Shown: one piece after another, positions 17,238 through 24,478 of the stretch | Numbering within the stretch: position 1 is the first letter of the stretch | Layout of the letters: each line of letters opens with the position of its first letter | From: Chthoniobacter flavus | Lineage (GTDB): Bacteria; Verrucomicrobiota; Verrucomicrobiia; Chthoniobacterales; Terrimicrobiaceae | Assembly (NCBI GenBank): GCA_945860745.1 | Contig: CAMASH010000034.1 | Location: 1-33,312 of the forward strand | Direction: 5' to 3' | DNA length: 33,312 nt | Notes under the pieces: model-generated | What the model saw: only the letters and a program-made list of their open reading frames with translations | What the model was told of the DNA's origin: nothing | Database searches by the model: none | Position numbers and translations under genes: made by a program

Positions 17238-18049
17238 CGGCGGGCTTTCAACGCTATGTCTCGGCGGGCATCCTCACGGTTTGGGGCGTGGTGTTGGCGT
17301 ATTTTTGCTTTTCCGGCCGGGTCAGTTCTTATCTGCATCCGAGCTTCCATATTTGGACGGCGGCTTCGGGAGTCGTTCTGGTTCTGATGGCGGCGGGGGT
17401 GCTTTTTTTACCCATGGGGGAAGAAGCCCGGCATGCTCCGAGCCGCAAGAGGATCGGGGGTATGTTGTTCACGGCCCTGATTCTCATCGTGCCAGTGATC
17501 GTCACCACCATCGCCTCGCCCAGCCAGTTCGGTGCCGCAGTGGTGATGAACCGCGGCCTGGCCGACAGCATCGCCGATCTGCCCGGCTACACGCCATTCA
17601 CCGAGCCGCCCCTGCCGACAGAGGACGGTTCCGTGCCGTCTGGCGAAATGCAAACGCAGCCGACCGCCAGCTATTTGCCGGTGAACGAGGCCGGGCAGAT
17701 CAAGGCTCAGACCGTTGACCTGCTCTACGCCGCCCAGGAACCGACGATGCGGGAGGACTTTGAAAACAAGGAGGTTGAGCTCATCGGCCAGTTTATGCCC
17801 GCCAAGGCCAACAACCCCAAAGGCGACCGCTTCAACCTCGTGCGCATGTTCGTGATGTGCTGCGCGGCGGATGCGCGTCCCGTGGCGGTGACCATTCAGA
17901 CCGCGAAACCCGAGAGCCTGCCGGAAATGAGCTGGATCAAAGTGACGGGACGGGCGACCTTTCCCGTCGAGGCTGGACGTCAGGTTCCCGTGGTGGTGGC
18001 GGACAGCGTCATTCCAACCGAACCGCCACCCGAGAGTTTTATTTATTGA
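17234..18049 (+). CDS. DUF1980 / TIGR03943-type partner of the YraQ permease
   Basis: Membrane protein of 271 residues with an N-terminal pair of hydrophobic segments (YVSAGILTVWGVVLAYFCFSG and WTAASGVVLVLMAAGVLFL) and a third near residues 75-95. These are followed by a linker and a C-terminal soluble domain. The latter contains KEVELIGQFMPAKANNPKGDRFNLVRMFVMCCAADARPVAV, the CC-A motif region typical of YcgQ-like proteins. Overlap of 4 bp with the permease gene suggests a two-component membrane complex. The role is inferred only from the pairing. Confidence 0.87.
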   Translation: MTAGFQRYVSAGILTVWGVVLAYFCFSGRVSSYLHPSFHIWTAASGVVLVLMAAGVLFLPMGEEARHAPSRKRIGGMLFTALILIVPVIVTTIASPSQFGAAVVMNRGLADSIADLPGYTPFTEPPLPTEDGSVPSGEMQTQPTASYLPVNEAGQIKAQTVDLLYAAQEPTMREDFENKEVELIGQFMPAKANNPKGDRFNLVRMFVMCCAADARPVAVTIQTAKPESLPEMSWIKVTGRATFPVEAGRQVPVVVADSVIPTEPPPESFIY

Positions 18050-18069
18050 AAAGCGGATTAACCAAAGTC

Positions 18070-18156
18070 ATGGCCACGAAAGAACACAAAGATCACGAAA
18101 GAGGAGGAGCAGGTCAGGGCGTTTTATTTTTGCGTTCTTTGCGTTCTTTTGGGGCT
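18070..18156. repeat. hairpin element with 9-nt periodic arms, overlapping a gene start
   Basis: The left arm (about 18072-18104) is a run of 9-nt units such as GAAAGAACACAAAGATCACG. The right arm (18127-18156) is an imperfect reverse complement (CGTTCTTTGCGTTCTTTTGG). The design is the same as the element at 16158-16247, with a different unit sequence. The ATG at 18070 and the n-region of the following secreted protein lie within it. Confidence 0.7.
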
Positions 18157-19275
18157 AAAGTTTTTCTTCTGTTTTTTCTTTTGCCGCCGACCGCATGGGC
18201 CGGGGAATTCCGCGGGGCCTGGGTGGCCGCCGTCCACAACATCAATTTTCCCGCCGCGCAGGGACAATCCATCGAGGCCCAGAAAACGCAGATCCTCCGC
18301 ATCCTCGAAACCGCCAAACGTTGCCGCCTCAACGCCCTGATGGTGCAGGTGCGGCCCGAGGGCGACGCCCTTTACGCCTCACGGTTCGAACCCTGGAGCC
18401 GTTTTCTCACCGGCACCCAGGGCGTGAATCCCGGCTACGATCCGCTGGCGTTTTTCATCAGTGAGGGCAAAAAACGCAGCATCGAGATCCATGCCTGGCT
18501 GAATCCCTACCGCGCCTCTGCCAGCTTTTCGAAAGCCAACGCGGCCAACCACGTCACCAAACGGTTCCCGCAATACACCTACAAGGTTGGCACGGTCCTG
18601 CTGATGGATCCCGGCGCGCCCGAGGTGCAGGATCATGTGGTCAATGTCGTGCGCGACATCATTTCGCGTTACGACGTGGCCGGGATTCATTTCGACGATT
18701 ATTTTTATCCTTACCCGACGAATAGCGGATCGGTTTACTCCTTCCCGGACGAGGCCACGTTCCGCCAATACGGCGGCGGATTGTCCCGGGGCGACTGGCG
18801 CCGCAGCAATGTGAACACCCTCATCCGCAAAGTCAGTTCCGTGGTGCATTCGAAACCCGGAGCCAAATTCGGCGTGAGCCCGTTCGGTATTTATCAACCC
18901 GGCGTGCCGGCCGGAACCACCGCGGGGGTGGACATGTTCAACCAACTCTATGCCGACCCGCTTAAGTGGATGCGCGAAGGCTGGATCGATTACCTCTCGC
19001 CCCAGCTCTACTGGCGCGAAGGCGGACCCCAGAGTTTCTCCCTGCTCTTGCGCTGGTGGCGCAGTCCGCAGGCCAACCCCCGCGGCGTGGCCATCTGGCC
19101 CGGCATCGCGGTGGACCGTCTCGGGTCCCACGGCTGGCAAAGCGGCGAGATCGGCGGTCAGCTTCAGTTGGAAAAATCCCTCGGCCCGCGCGGCCAGGGA
19201 GGATTCATCCTTTGGAATATCAAAGCCCTGCAAAATGGCACCAAGGGTGTCGATGCCGTGGTGGCGGGAAATTGA
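18070..19275 (+). CDS. secreted GHL10/DUF187-type glycoside hydrolase-like protein
   Basis: Predicted exported TIM-barrel protein of the glycosyl hydrolase-like 10 family, 401 residues with the ATG start. Family features are GEFRGAWVAAVHNINFP at the mature N-terminus, LNALMVQVRPEGDALY, IEIHAWLNPYRA, the acidic GIHFDDYFYPYP motif (~residues 204-215) and DYLSPQLYW. A signal peptide core VFLLFFLLPPTAWA ends near residue 44. The first ~30 residues are translated from a dispersed hairpin repeat. An in-frame TTG (LRSFGAKVFLL...) would give a more ordinary signal peptide, so the exact start is uncertain. The stop overlaps the start of the lipocalin-like gene (TGATG). Substrate is unknown; cell-wall or exopolysaccharide glycans are possible. 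Confidence 0.88.
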   Translation: MATKEHKDHERGGAGQGVLFLRSLRSFGAKVFLLFFLLPPTAWAGEFRGAWVAAVHNINFPAAQGQSIEAQKTQILRILETAKRCRLNALMVQVRPEGDALYASRFEPWSRFLTGTQGVNPGYDPLAFFISEGKKRSIEIHAWLNPYRASASFSKANAANHVTKRFPQYTYKVGTVLLMDPGAPEVQDHVVNVVRDIISRYDVAGIHFDDYFYPYPTNSGSVYSFPDEATFRQYGGGLSRGDWRRSNVNTLIRKVSSVVHSKPGAKFGVSPFGIYQPGVPAGTTAGVDMFNQLYADPLKWMREGWIDYLSPQLYWREGGPQSFSLLLRWWRSPQANPRGVAIWPGIAVDRLGSHGWQSGEIGGQLQLEKSLGPRGQGGFILWNIKALQNGTKGVDAVVAGN

Positions 19276-20408
19276 TGCGGGTTGCCCTCCTGCTGCTCGC
19301 TCTGGCTTTTTCCGCGCAGGCGGAATGGCGCGTGGCCAAACCCGGCTGGGAATACGTCTTCCCGTCCGACCACGGCAGCCACCCCGGATTCAAAACCGAA
19401 TGGTGGTATTTCACCGGCAACCTTACCGCCAAGGACGGCCGCGCCTTCGGCTATCAGCTCACGTTTTTCCGTCAGGGCATTCTCTCCGGCGATGAGGACA
19501 TCATCGCTCTTTCGCGCTTCGTCACCCGCGATGTGAAGTTTGCCCACTTCACCGTGAGCGATCTTGCCACCGGGAAATTTCATTTTTTCCAAAAACTTTC
19601 CCGCGGTGCGTATGGTGAGGCGGGTTTTGGAGCACCCGCGTCCCCGCGGTCGGCGAACGACAGGGAGGTCGTCCCTCCCTCGGCAAAACAACTCGTCTGG
19701 ATCGACGATTGGTCCTGCGAACTCGCCGGAGAAAACACCTTCCGCCTCCGCGCCGCCAAGGACGAGATCGCGCTCGACCTGAAGCTGGCTTCCACCAAAC
19801 CTCCCGTCATCCATGGCGCCAACGGCCTGAGCCAGAAGGCCGCCGGCGAGGGGAGGGCTTCCCATTATTACTCGCTCACGCGGATGGCCAGCGATGGCAC
19901 TTTGCGCCTCGGCCACGAGGAATTCGCCGTGACCGGACTGAGCTGGTTCGACCACGAATGGGCCACCAACCAACTCGCGGAAAATCAGATCGGTTGGGAC
20001 TGGTTCAGCCTGCAATTCGATGACGGCAGCGAACTCATGCTTTTCCAACTCCGCACCAAGGACGGCACCCGCGACGCTTTTTCCTCCGGCACCTTCATTG
20101 ACGCGAAAGGCCGGACCACGTCTATCACCAATACGGACTTCACCCTCGAACCGGGCGAAACCTGGAAAAGTCCGGAAACCGGCGGCCGCTACCCCACCGC
20201 CTGGCACCTCGCCATCCCGCGGCTTGGTCTCGACCTCGACCTCCGCGCGGCTTTGAAGGATCAGGAACTCCGCCTCAAGCCTGTCGTTTATTGGGAAGGT
20301 GCCGTGCGCGCCACCGGCATGGTCCATGGGCAAGCCCTCAGAGGCTCAGGCTACCTCGAAATGACCGGCTACGCCGGACCCATCGCCGGGATGCAGGCCG
20401 GACAGTGA
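19275..20408 (+). CDS. AttH/CrtC-like lipocalin-family protein, exported
   Basis: 377 residues with a signal peptide MRVALLLLALAFSAQA. It matches the AttH/carotenoid 1,2-hydratase-like double-lipocalin family: HPGFKTEWWYFTGNL, FGYQLTFFRQ, FAHFTVSDL, SHYYSLTRMASDGTLRLG, SWFDHEWATNQL and GWDWFSLQFDDGSELMLFQLR are all recognisable. No carotenoid genes are nearby, so a hydratase role is unsupported; most family members are of unknown function. Residues ~119-135 (APASPRSANDREVVPPS) look like an in-frame insertion encoded by two adjacent DNA palindromes. Probably co-translated with the preceding hydrolase. Confidence 0.87.
   Translation: MRVALLLLALAFSAQAEWRVAKPGWEYVFPSDHGSHPGFKTEWWYFTGNLTAKDGRAFGYQLTFFRQGILSGDEDIIALSRFVTRDVKFAHFTVSDLATGKFHFFQKLSRGAYGEAGFGAPASPRSANDREVVPPSAKQLVWIDDWSCELAGENTFRLRAAKDEIALDLKLASTKPPVIHGANGLSQKAAGEGRASHYYSLTRMASDGTLRLGHEEFAVTGLSWFDHEWATNQLAENQIGWDWFSLQFDDGSELMLFQLRTKDGTRDAFSSGTFIDAKGRTTSITNTDFTLEPGETWKSPETGGRYPTAWHLAIPRLGLDLDLRAALKDQELRLKPVVYWEGAVRATGMVHGQALRGSGYLEMTGYAGPIAGMQAGQ
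19630..19681. repeat. double palindrome inserted in frame in the lipocalin-like gene
   Basis: Two hairpins lie side by side: CCGCG (19636-19640)/CGCGG (19645-19649), and GGGAGG (19663-19668)/CCTCCC (19674-19679). They encode a Pro/Ser/charged loop between the conserved GAYGEAG and LVWIDDWS stretches. The GC palindromes are unlike the surrounding coding sequence. Confidence 0.5.
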
Positions 20409-20644
20409 ATGCGAGTGGTTTTGGCAAGGCTGTCGCCATCCCGCTCTGTCGGGGTGTTCATTCGACGCCCCAACGGAGTGGGGCGGCTACAGGAAAACTT
20501 GTTTCTACTCGGCAAGTTCCGCCGTGTTTACTATTTCCCAACTGACACGCTCTTCCGTGAAGGAACTCCTGATGAATAGTCTGAGTTTTGGGGCTGACCT
20601 GTGAAGACTCTTTCGAACTGGTGACCGCGAACCCTGACCCGCGA
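20409..20644. other. spacer with GTAG-footed hairpin
   Basis: About 236 bp without a credible gene. It holds a GTAG-type hairpin (20463-20493) and a smaller CCCG/CGGG stem just before it. The remainder, with AT-rich stretches around 20525-20545, probably contains the promoter of the Imm5-like gene; no clear consensus was found. Confidence 0.4.
20463..20493 (-). repeat. GTAG-footed REP-like hairpin (copy A)
   Basis: Read on minus: GTAG (20490-20487), then CCG, then stem CGCCCC/GGGGCG (plus-strand 20466-20471 and 20480-20485) with an 8-nt loop. The foot GTAGCCGC is shared with the hairpins at 24.4 kb and 31.2 kb. Confidence 0.6.
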
Positions 20645-21034
20645 ATGACGAAACCGACATTCTCCCTCACTCACCAAGACCCGCGGTTGATTGAGATGGT
20701 CGGGAAGACGGATCATAAAATTCTTGGCATTTGGGCGAAGGAGTGTGCGGAGTGCGTCTTTCCCTATTTCGAGAACGACCACCACCGCGATTCGCGTCCC
20801 CGGCAGGCTCTCGAGGTTCTGCAAGCGTGGATAGACACGGGAGTGTTTCGCATGGCGGAGATTCGCAAGGCTTGGCTCGATTCCCATGCGGCGGCGAGGG
20901 AAGTCGGCGAAGACAACCCGGCACGTTCCGCCATCTATGCCCTCCAGGCGATCCACCGCGCCTCCCATCCTGCTCAGGTCGAAGCCTTGATGGGCGGCAG
21001 CGCGATTGGCAATATCGGCGCTTGGTGGAGTTGA
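20645..21034 (+). CDS. Imm5-like putative immunity protein
   Basis: Small acidic soluble protein, 129 residues. The pattern RPRQALEVLQAWI...GVFRMAEIRKAWLDSHAAAREVG followed by NPARSAIYALQAIHRASHPAQVEAL resembles the helical Imm5 family of putative immunity proteins from bacterial polymorphic toxin systems. That assignment is by pattern memory, not a search. ATG 20645 was chosen because the upstream extension lies in spacer DNA. No toxin, secretion or phage gene is adjacent, so it is an orphan. It stands immediately before a transposase-remnant/hairpin cluster, which may hint at acquisition. Confidence 0.65.
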   Translation: MTKPTFSLTHQDPRLIEMVGKTDHKILGIWAKECAECVFPYFENDHHRDSRPRQALEVLQAWIDTGVFRMAEIRKAWLDSHAAAREVGEDNPARSAIYALQAIHRASHPAQVEALMGGSAIGNIGAWWS

Positions 21035-21095
21035 ATGCAGCGGACGGGGTGGAACCCGCCCCTCCCGAGTGCAGGACAAATTCTTTCAAGGAAAT

Positions 21096-21379
21096 TCCCC
21101 AAAGGGGATAGAATCCCAAAGCCCAAGGTTGCGAGGCACGAGCTACCTTGGGTATTGTTTCAGACGCGTTCAACCCCGCCGGGGTTGTATCCCGTTTTCC
21201 CATGTCCCAGTCGTTATTATCAGGATGAGTTTCGGGCGTTTCTGATAAAGCACGGGATGGCTTTTGATGAGCGGTACGTTTGGGATTGAGGCAACCCTTT
21301 CAGGGTAGGCCGATTGAATGCTATAGACCCAGGGTGGCTTCGCGACCCTGGGCTAGAGGATGCAGCCACGTTGTGGCTG
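21096..21379. repeat. cluster of six dispersed hairpins
   Basis: Successive stems are TCCCC/GGGGA (21096-21108), CCCAAGGT/ACCTTGGG (21122-21152), CAACCCC/GGGGTTG (21171-21187), ACCCT/AGGGT (21294-21306), CCCAGGGT/ACCCTGGG (21328-21352) and CAGCCAC/GTGGCTG (21363-21379). Three lie before and three after a transposase remnant. Such arrays are typical of repetitive intergenic palindromes in PVC and related genomes. Confidence 0.75.
21209..21289 (+). pseudogene. C-terminal remnant of a REP-associated tyrosine (Y1, RAYT) transposase
   Basis: Only about 26 codons plus the stop remain. The translation contains YYQDEFRAFLIKHGMAFDERYVWD, whose final DERYVWD and the preceding DEFRAFLxKHG closely resemble the C-terminus of RAYT-type Y1 transposases of PVC bacteria. 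The upstream HUH and catalytic Tyr domain is absent; before 21209 the frame runs into hairpin DNA. Embedded between palindromes on both sides, it looks like a decayed element core. Confidence 0.65.
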
Positions 21380-21400
21380 GATGTCTTGGGCGGTTTCTAC

Positions 21401-22696
21401 CTAGACAATCTCCACGCCGGGGAAGTCCTGACCGAGAATTTGTTTTGATGGCGTTTTCAGCCAGTTGTCCAAGAGGGAGGCGTAGACCTGCCGGAAGTCG
21501 ATCTTGTGCTTCACGTCTCCGTCGACCAGATCGGCGAGGTCGGGCGGGGTGCCGTGCAATCCCGCTTTGAGAGTGTCGCCGAAGAGAAACATGGGGGCGG
21601 CCGCGCCGTGGTCGGTGCCTTTGCTGCCGTTCTCGGCTACGCGGCGGCCAAACTCGCTGAAGGCGAGAACCGTCACGCGGTCGGAGAGTTTTTGTTTGCG
21701 CAGGTCGTCGAGGAAGGCCGTGGTGCTTTGGCTGAAATCGGTGAGCAGTCGGGCGTGGTTGCCGAGTTGATCGGCGTGGGTGTCGTAGCCGCCTTGGGTG
21801 ATGTAGTAAACGCGGGTGGGGAAATTGCCGGCGATGAGGCGGGCGACCATCTGGAGCTGGCTGGCGAGCTGGCCAGCGGGGTATTTGCCGCGGTTTTTTT
21901 CGTGTTTGAGGATACTGCGGATGGAGTCGCCGGAGACGACGGCGTTCATGGCGGTATGACGGAGGAAATCAATCGTTTCCGGTTCGCTGCCGGTGATGCC
22001 GCCGCTGGCGGGTGCCCCGGACATCATGCCGCTACCGCCCGGTTGATTGATTTTCTCGAAGATGCGTTCCTGCACGGAGGCGAGGGTGGAGGTCTCGCCG
22101 CTGGGGTTCCACTGGAAGGTTTTGGGGTCGTTGAGGGCGAGGCCGACGTTGGCGTGGTTGCGGAAGGCCTGGGGCATGACCTTGCCGAGGCTGACGCCGA
22201 TCTCGCCGGGAAGTTTGTGGGGGTCGAGGCCGCGACATTTGGCGTCGAAGTAGCGGCCGAGCCAGCCTTCCATGACCCGCGGTTTGGTGTCGTCGCCGCC
22301 GGTGTGCCAGATCTCCATGGAACGGAAATGTGAGCGGTTGGGGTTCGGGTAGCCGACGTTTTGCACGATGGCCATGTGGCCGGCGTCGTATTCGTTTTTG
22401 AAGCCGGTGAGAGAAGGATGGAGGCCGATTGTGTCGGTGAGCTTGAGAGTCTGGTCGCCGGTCAGGCGCAGGGTGGGGCGGGCTTTGGCGTAAAAGTCGT
22501 CCGCGAAAGGGATGACGGTGTTGAGCCCGTCGTTGCCGCCGCTGAGTTGGACGACGACGAGGATGCGGGCATCGCGGGCCGCCCCGGTGGCCGCCGCTGT
22601 GCGGGTGATGAAGGCCGGGGCGAAGGCGCTGGCGGCCAGGAGGCCGGCGCCCTTGAGGCCGGTGGCGAGAAATTCGCGGCGGGTGCGGAGGAACAT
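21401..22696 (-). CDS. DUF1501 protein with twin-arginine signal
   Basis: 431 residues. The N-terminus TRREFLATGLKGAGLLAASAFAPAF is a Tat signal with the paired Arg at residues 6-7, so export in folded form is likely. The mature part has VVVQLSGGNDGLNTVIPFADDFYAKARPTL, GLHPSLTGF, NRSHFRSMEIWHTG and VLAFSEFGRR, all conserved in DUF1501, a family distantly related to sulfatases/alkaline phosphatases. TDHGAAAPMFLFGDTLKAGL near the C-terminus carries the conserved DHG. It is encoded 10 bp after the DUF1800 gene and probably co-transcribed. Function is unknown. Confidence 0.93.
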   Translation of the reverse strand: MFLRTRREFLATGLKGAGLLAASAFAPAFITRTAAATGAARDARILVVVQLSGGNDGLNTVIPFADDFYAKARPTLRLTGDQTLKLTDTIGLHPSLTGFKNEYDAGHMAIVQNVGYPNPNRSHFRSMEIWHTGGDDTKPRVMEGWLGRYFDAKCRGLDPHKLPGEIGVSLGKVMPQAFRNHANVGLALNDPKTFQWNPSGETSTLASVQERIFEKINQPGGSGMMSGAPASGGITGSEPETIDFLRHTAMNAVVSGDSIRSILKHEKNRGKYPAGQLASQLQMVARLIAGNFPTRVYYITQGGYDTHADQLGNHARLLTDFSQSTTAFLDDLRKQKLSDRVTVLAFSEFGRRVAENGSKGTDHGAAAPMFLFGDTLKAGLHGTPPDLADLVDGDVKHKIDFRQVYASLLDNWLKTPSKQILGQDFPGVEIV

Positions 22697-22706
22697 CGGA
22701 GTTAAT

Positions 22707-24263
22707 TTAGCACAATTGATAGTCCGGGCTGCTCATGATGAGGTGGACCAGGCCGCGGGCGCGTTCGTCGAAATTGGTATCTTGCAAACTCATGGAGCGG
22801 GATCCGCCGGCCCCATCGGTGGTGGCAAGCTGGACAAGGGCGTCCCGCAATTCGCGGGAGGGTTCACGCTGGAGGAATTGCTGAATGTAGTAGTCCACGA
22901 TGTCCCTGGCCGTGAGCATGCGGCGGCTGGCGCCGGATTGTTCGATCTGATACTTCGGTGACCAATTGACGGCGGCGGGGTTTCGCTGGGTCTCCATGAA
23001 TTCGCGGCGGTTGGTGGTGCGGTCCGCGGTGCGGTCGTAGGTTTTGAACTCGTCGGGACTTACGCCGTGCATGAGAAAATTGGCGAAGTTATAGCGAACG
23101 AGGAGGGTGTTCGAGTTGATCCAATCCGCCCCGCCGGGCCAACCGTTCACATCAGGCGGAAAGAAGAGGTCCTGACCCATCACCCGCAGGGCACCGAGAA
23201 TAAGTTCGTCGGGCGGAAGCCGGGTTCGCATGGCCTTGAGCGCGCCGATGGCCAGCAGAACGGGGCTCTTCACCACGGAGTTGGTGGCGCGTTCGGAATA
23301 GAAAAGTTGCGAGCGGAAAAGGGTATGGAGGAGTTGTTTGAGATTGTAACCGCTGGAGCGGTAGAGGTCGGCGACAGGCGTGATCATCTCCGGATCGGGC
23401 TGGGTGCAGACGAAGTATTCCAGGAGTTTTTTCGCCAGGAATTTCGCGGTGGCAGGCTGCAGGCAAATGATGCGAAGAATGTCCGGTCCGTCGAACTGTC
23501 CCGTCTGACCGAGGAAGGTTTTTTCGCCGGAGTCATGGGCTTGTTCCCGGAACTTGAACGTCCAATCGTCGCGTTCCACGCTGTAGCCGGTGAGGGCGCG
23601 GGCGGATTCCTTCACATCATTTTCGGTGTAGTGACCGACGCCGGTGGAGAAAAGCTCCATGAGTTCGCGGGCGAAGTTTTCGTTGGGCTGGCCGCGGTGG
23701 CTGGAGGCGTTGTCAAGCCAGACGAGCATGGCCGGATCGCGGATAAGGGCGTTGAGTTGCTCGAGAAACGGACTGACCGCCAGTTCGCGGAAGGTCTGGT
23801 TTTGCCGCCAAATGGGATAGGTGCGATCGATCTTGTCCTCGAAGCTGGTGGCAAAATGCGAATGCCAGAAAAGGGTAAGTTTCTCTTCGAGCGGATGAAC
23901 GCTAACGTTCGAGGGTGAACTGGCGAGCATGCGGTTGAGCCACCAGAGCTTGAGATCGCGGATGCGTTGGCGTTCGAGGTTGTCGCGAATGCTGCGTTCC
24001 TTTTGACGGGTCTCCTCGTCGGGCAGGGCGCGGATGCGATCTTCAAAGGCCTTGTTGGTTTCTTCCGGCAGAATGGCGCACGGGGGGGCGGGAAGATTCG
24101 TCGAAGGGGGGAAATTGACCAGGCGGTCCACCGCGCCATCAAGGCCGAGACCCGCCAGCTCCTGTGCCTGTTCCCATGTTCCGCCGAACCCGGCCCGCCA
24201 CAGCAGATGCGCGGCCGCATGGGGGGTAAAGTCCCGGGCGGGAAGGGGGGGGAGCTGGCCCAT
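22707..24263 (-). CDS. DUF1800 protein
   Basis: 518 residues. Family features: AAHLLWRAGFGGTWEQAQELA at the N-terminus, LTLFWHSHFATSFEDK, the NASSHRGQPNENFARELMELFSTGVGHYTENDVKESARALTGY core (near residues 185-230), DILRIICLQPATAKFLAKKLLEYF, PPDVNGWPGG and a C-terminal HLIMSSPDYQL. DUF1800 and DUF1501 genes form a conserved pair across PVC bacteria. No signal peptide is obvious at this start; MGQLPPLPARDF is retained because family similarity begins right after it. Role unknown. Confidence 0.93.
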   Translation of the reverse strand: MGQLPPLPARDFTPHAAAHLLWRAGFGGTWEQAQELAGLGLDGAVDRLVNFPPSTNLPAPPCAILPEETNKAFEDRIRALPDEETRQKERSIRDNLERQRIRDLKLWWLNRMLASSPSNVSVHPLEEKLTLFWHSHFATSFEDKIDRTYPIWRQNQTFRELAVSPFLEQLNALIRDPAMLVWLDNASSHRGQPNENFARELMELFSTGVGHYTENDVKESARALTGYSVERDDWTFKFREQAHDSGEKTFLGQTGQFDGPDILRIICLQPATAKFLAKKLLEYFVCTQPDPEMITPVADLYRSSGYNLKQLLHTLFRSQLFYSERATNSVVKSPVLLAIGALKAMRTRLPPDELILGALRVMGQDLFFPPDVNGWPGGADWINSNTLLVRYNFANFLMHGVSPDEFKTYDRTADRTTNRREFMETQRNPAAVNWSPKYQIEQSGASRRMLTARDIVDYYIQQFLQREPSRELRDALVQLATTDGAGGSRSMSLQDTNFDERARGLVHLIMSSPDYQLC

Positions 24264-24355
24264 GCCTTACCGTATGTCGCGGGGGGAAATGCCGCAACTC
24301 CGCACTTCCGTCTGGTGCCAGGCCAAGACGTCCCGATCGAGCCGGGGATTCCTGA

Positions 24356-24478
24356 CTAGAGCGGTTTCAGAAAAGCTGTAGCCGCGCCCGTGAGGGCGTG
24401 GGGGGGGGGGAGGCTCCCCCTCATGGCGGAGGCCACCGTCTCACGACGGCGGCTACGACATAGTTTAAACCGCTCTAG
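24356..24478. repeat. 123-bp nested palindromic element (12-bp terminal inverted repeats, copies B of GTAG hairpins)
   Basis: Outer arms CTAGAGCGGTTT (24356-24367) and AAACCGCTCTAG (24467-24478) pair perfectly. Inside, GTAGCCGC (24378-24385) pairs with GCGGCTAC (24449-24456). Each inner end has its own small stem: GCCC-gtga-GGGC at left and CCGTC/GACGG at right. An 11-nt G run (24400-24410) lies in the centre. The right half (24431-24456) is an exact reverse-complement copy of 31231-31256. It sits between the convergent-free ends of DUF1800 and the L,D-transpeptidase genes. Confidence 0.75.

Noticed and set aside
19275-20408. Carotenoid hydratase (CrtC) function
   Set aside because: Family similarity is to the broad AttH/CrtC lipocalin group, and no carotenoid pathway genes are nearby.
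21035-21289. 84-residue protein-coding gene
   Set aside because: Most of the frame runs through hairpin DNA; only the last ~26 codons resemble a protein, as a transposase remnant.
21096-21379. CRISPR array
   Set aside because: The palindromes differ from each other and are unevenly spaced; there are no identical repeats with regular spacers, and no cas genes.
24400-24410. Phase-variable G tract
   Set aside because: The 11-nt G run is in non-coding repeat DNA, not in a gene or an evident promoter. It may also be a sequencing-length artefact.
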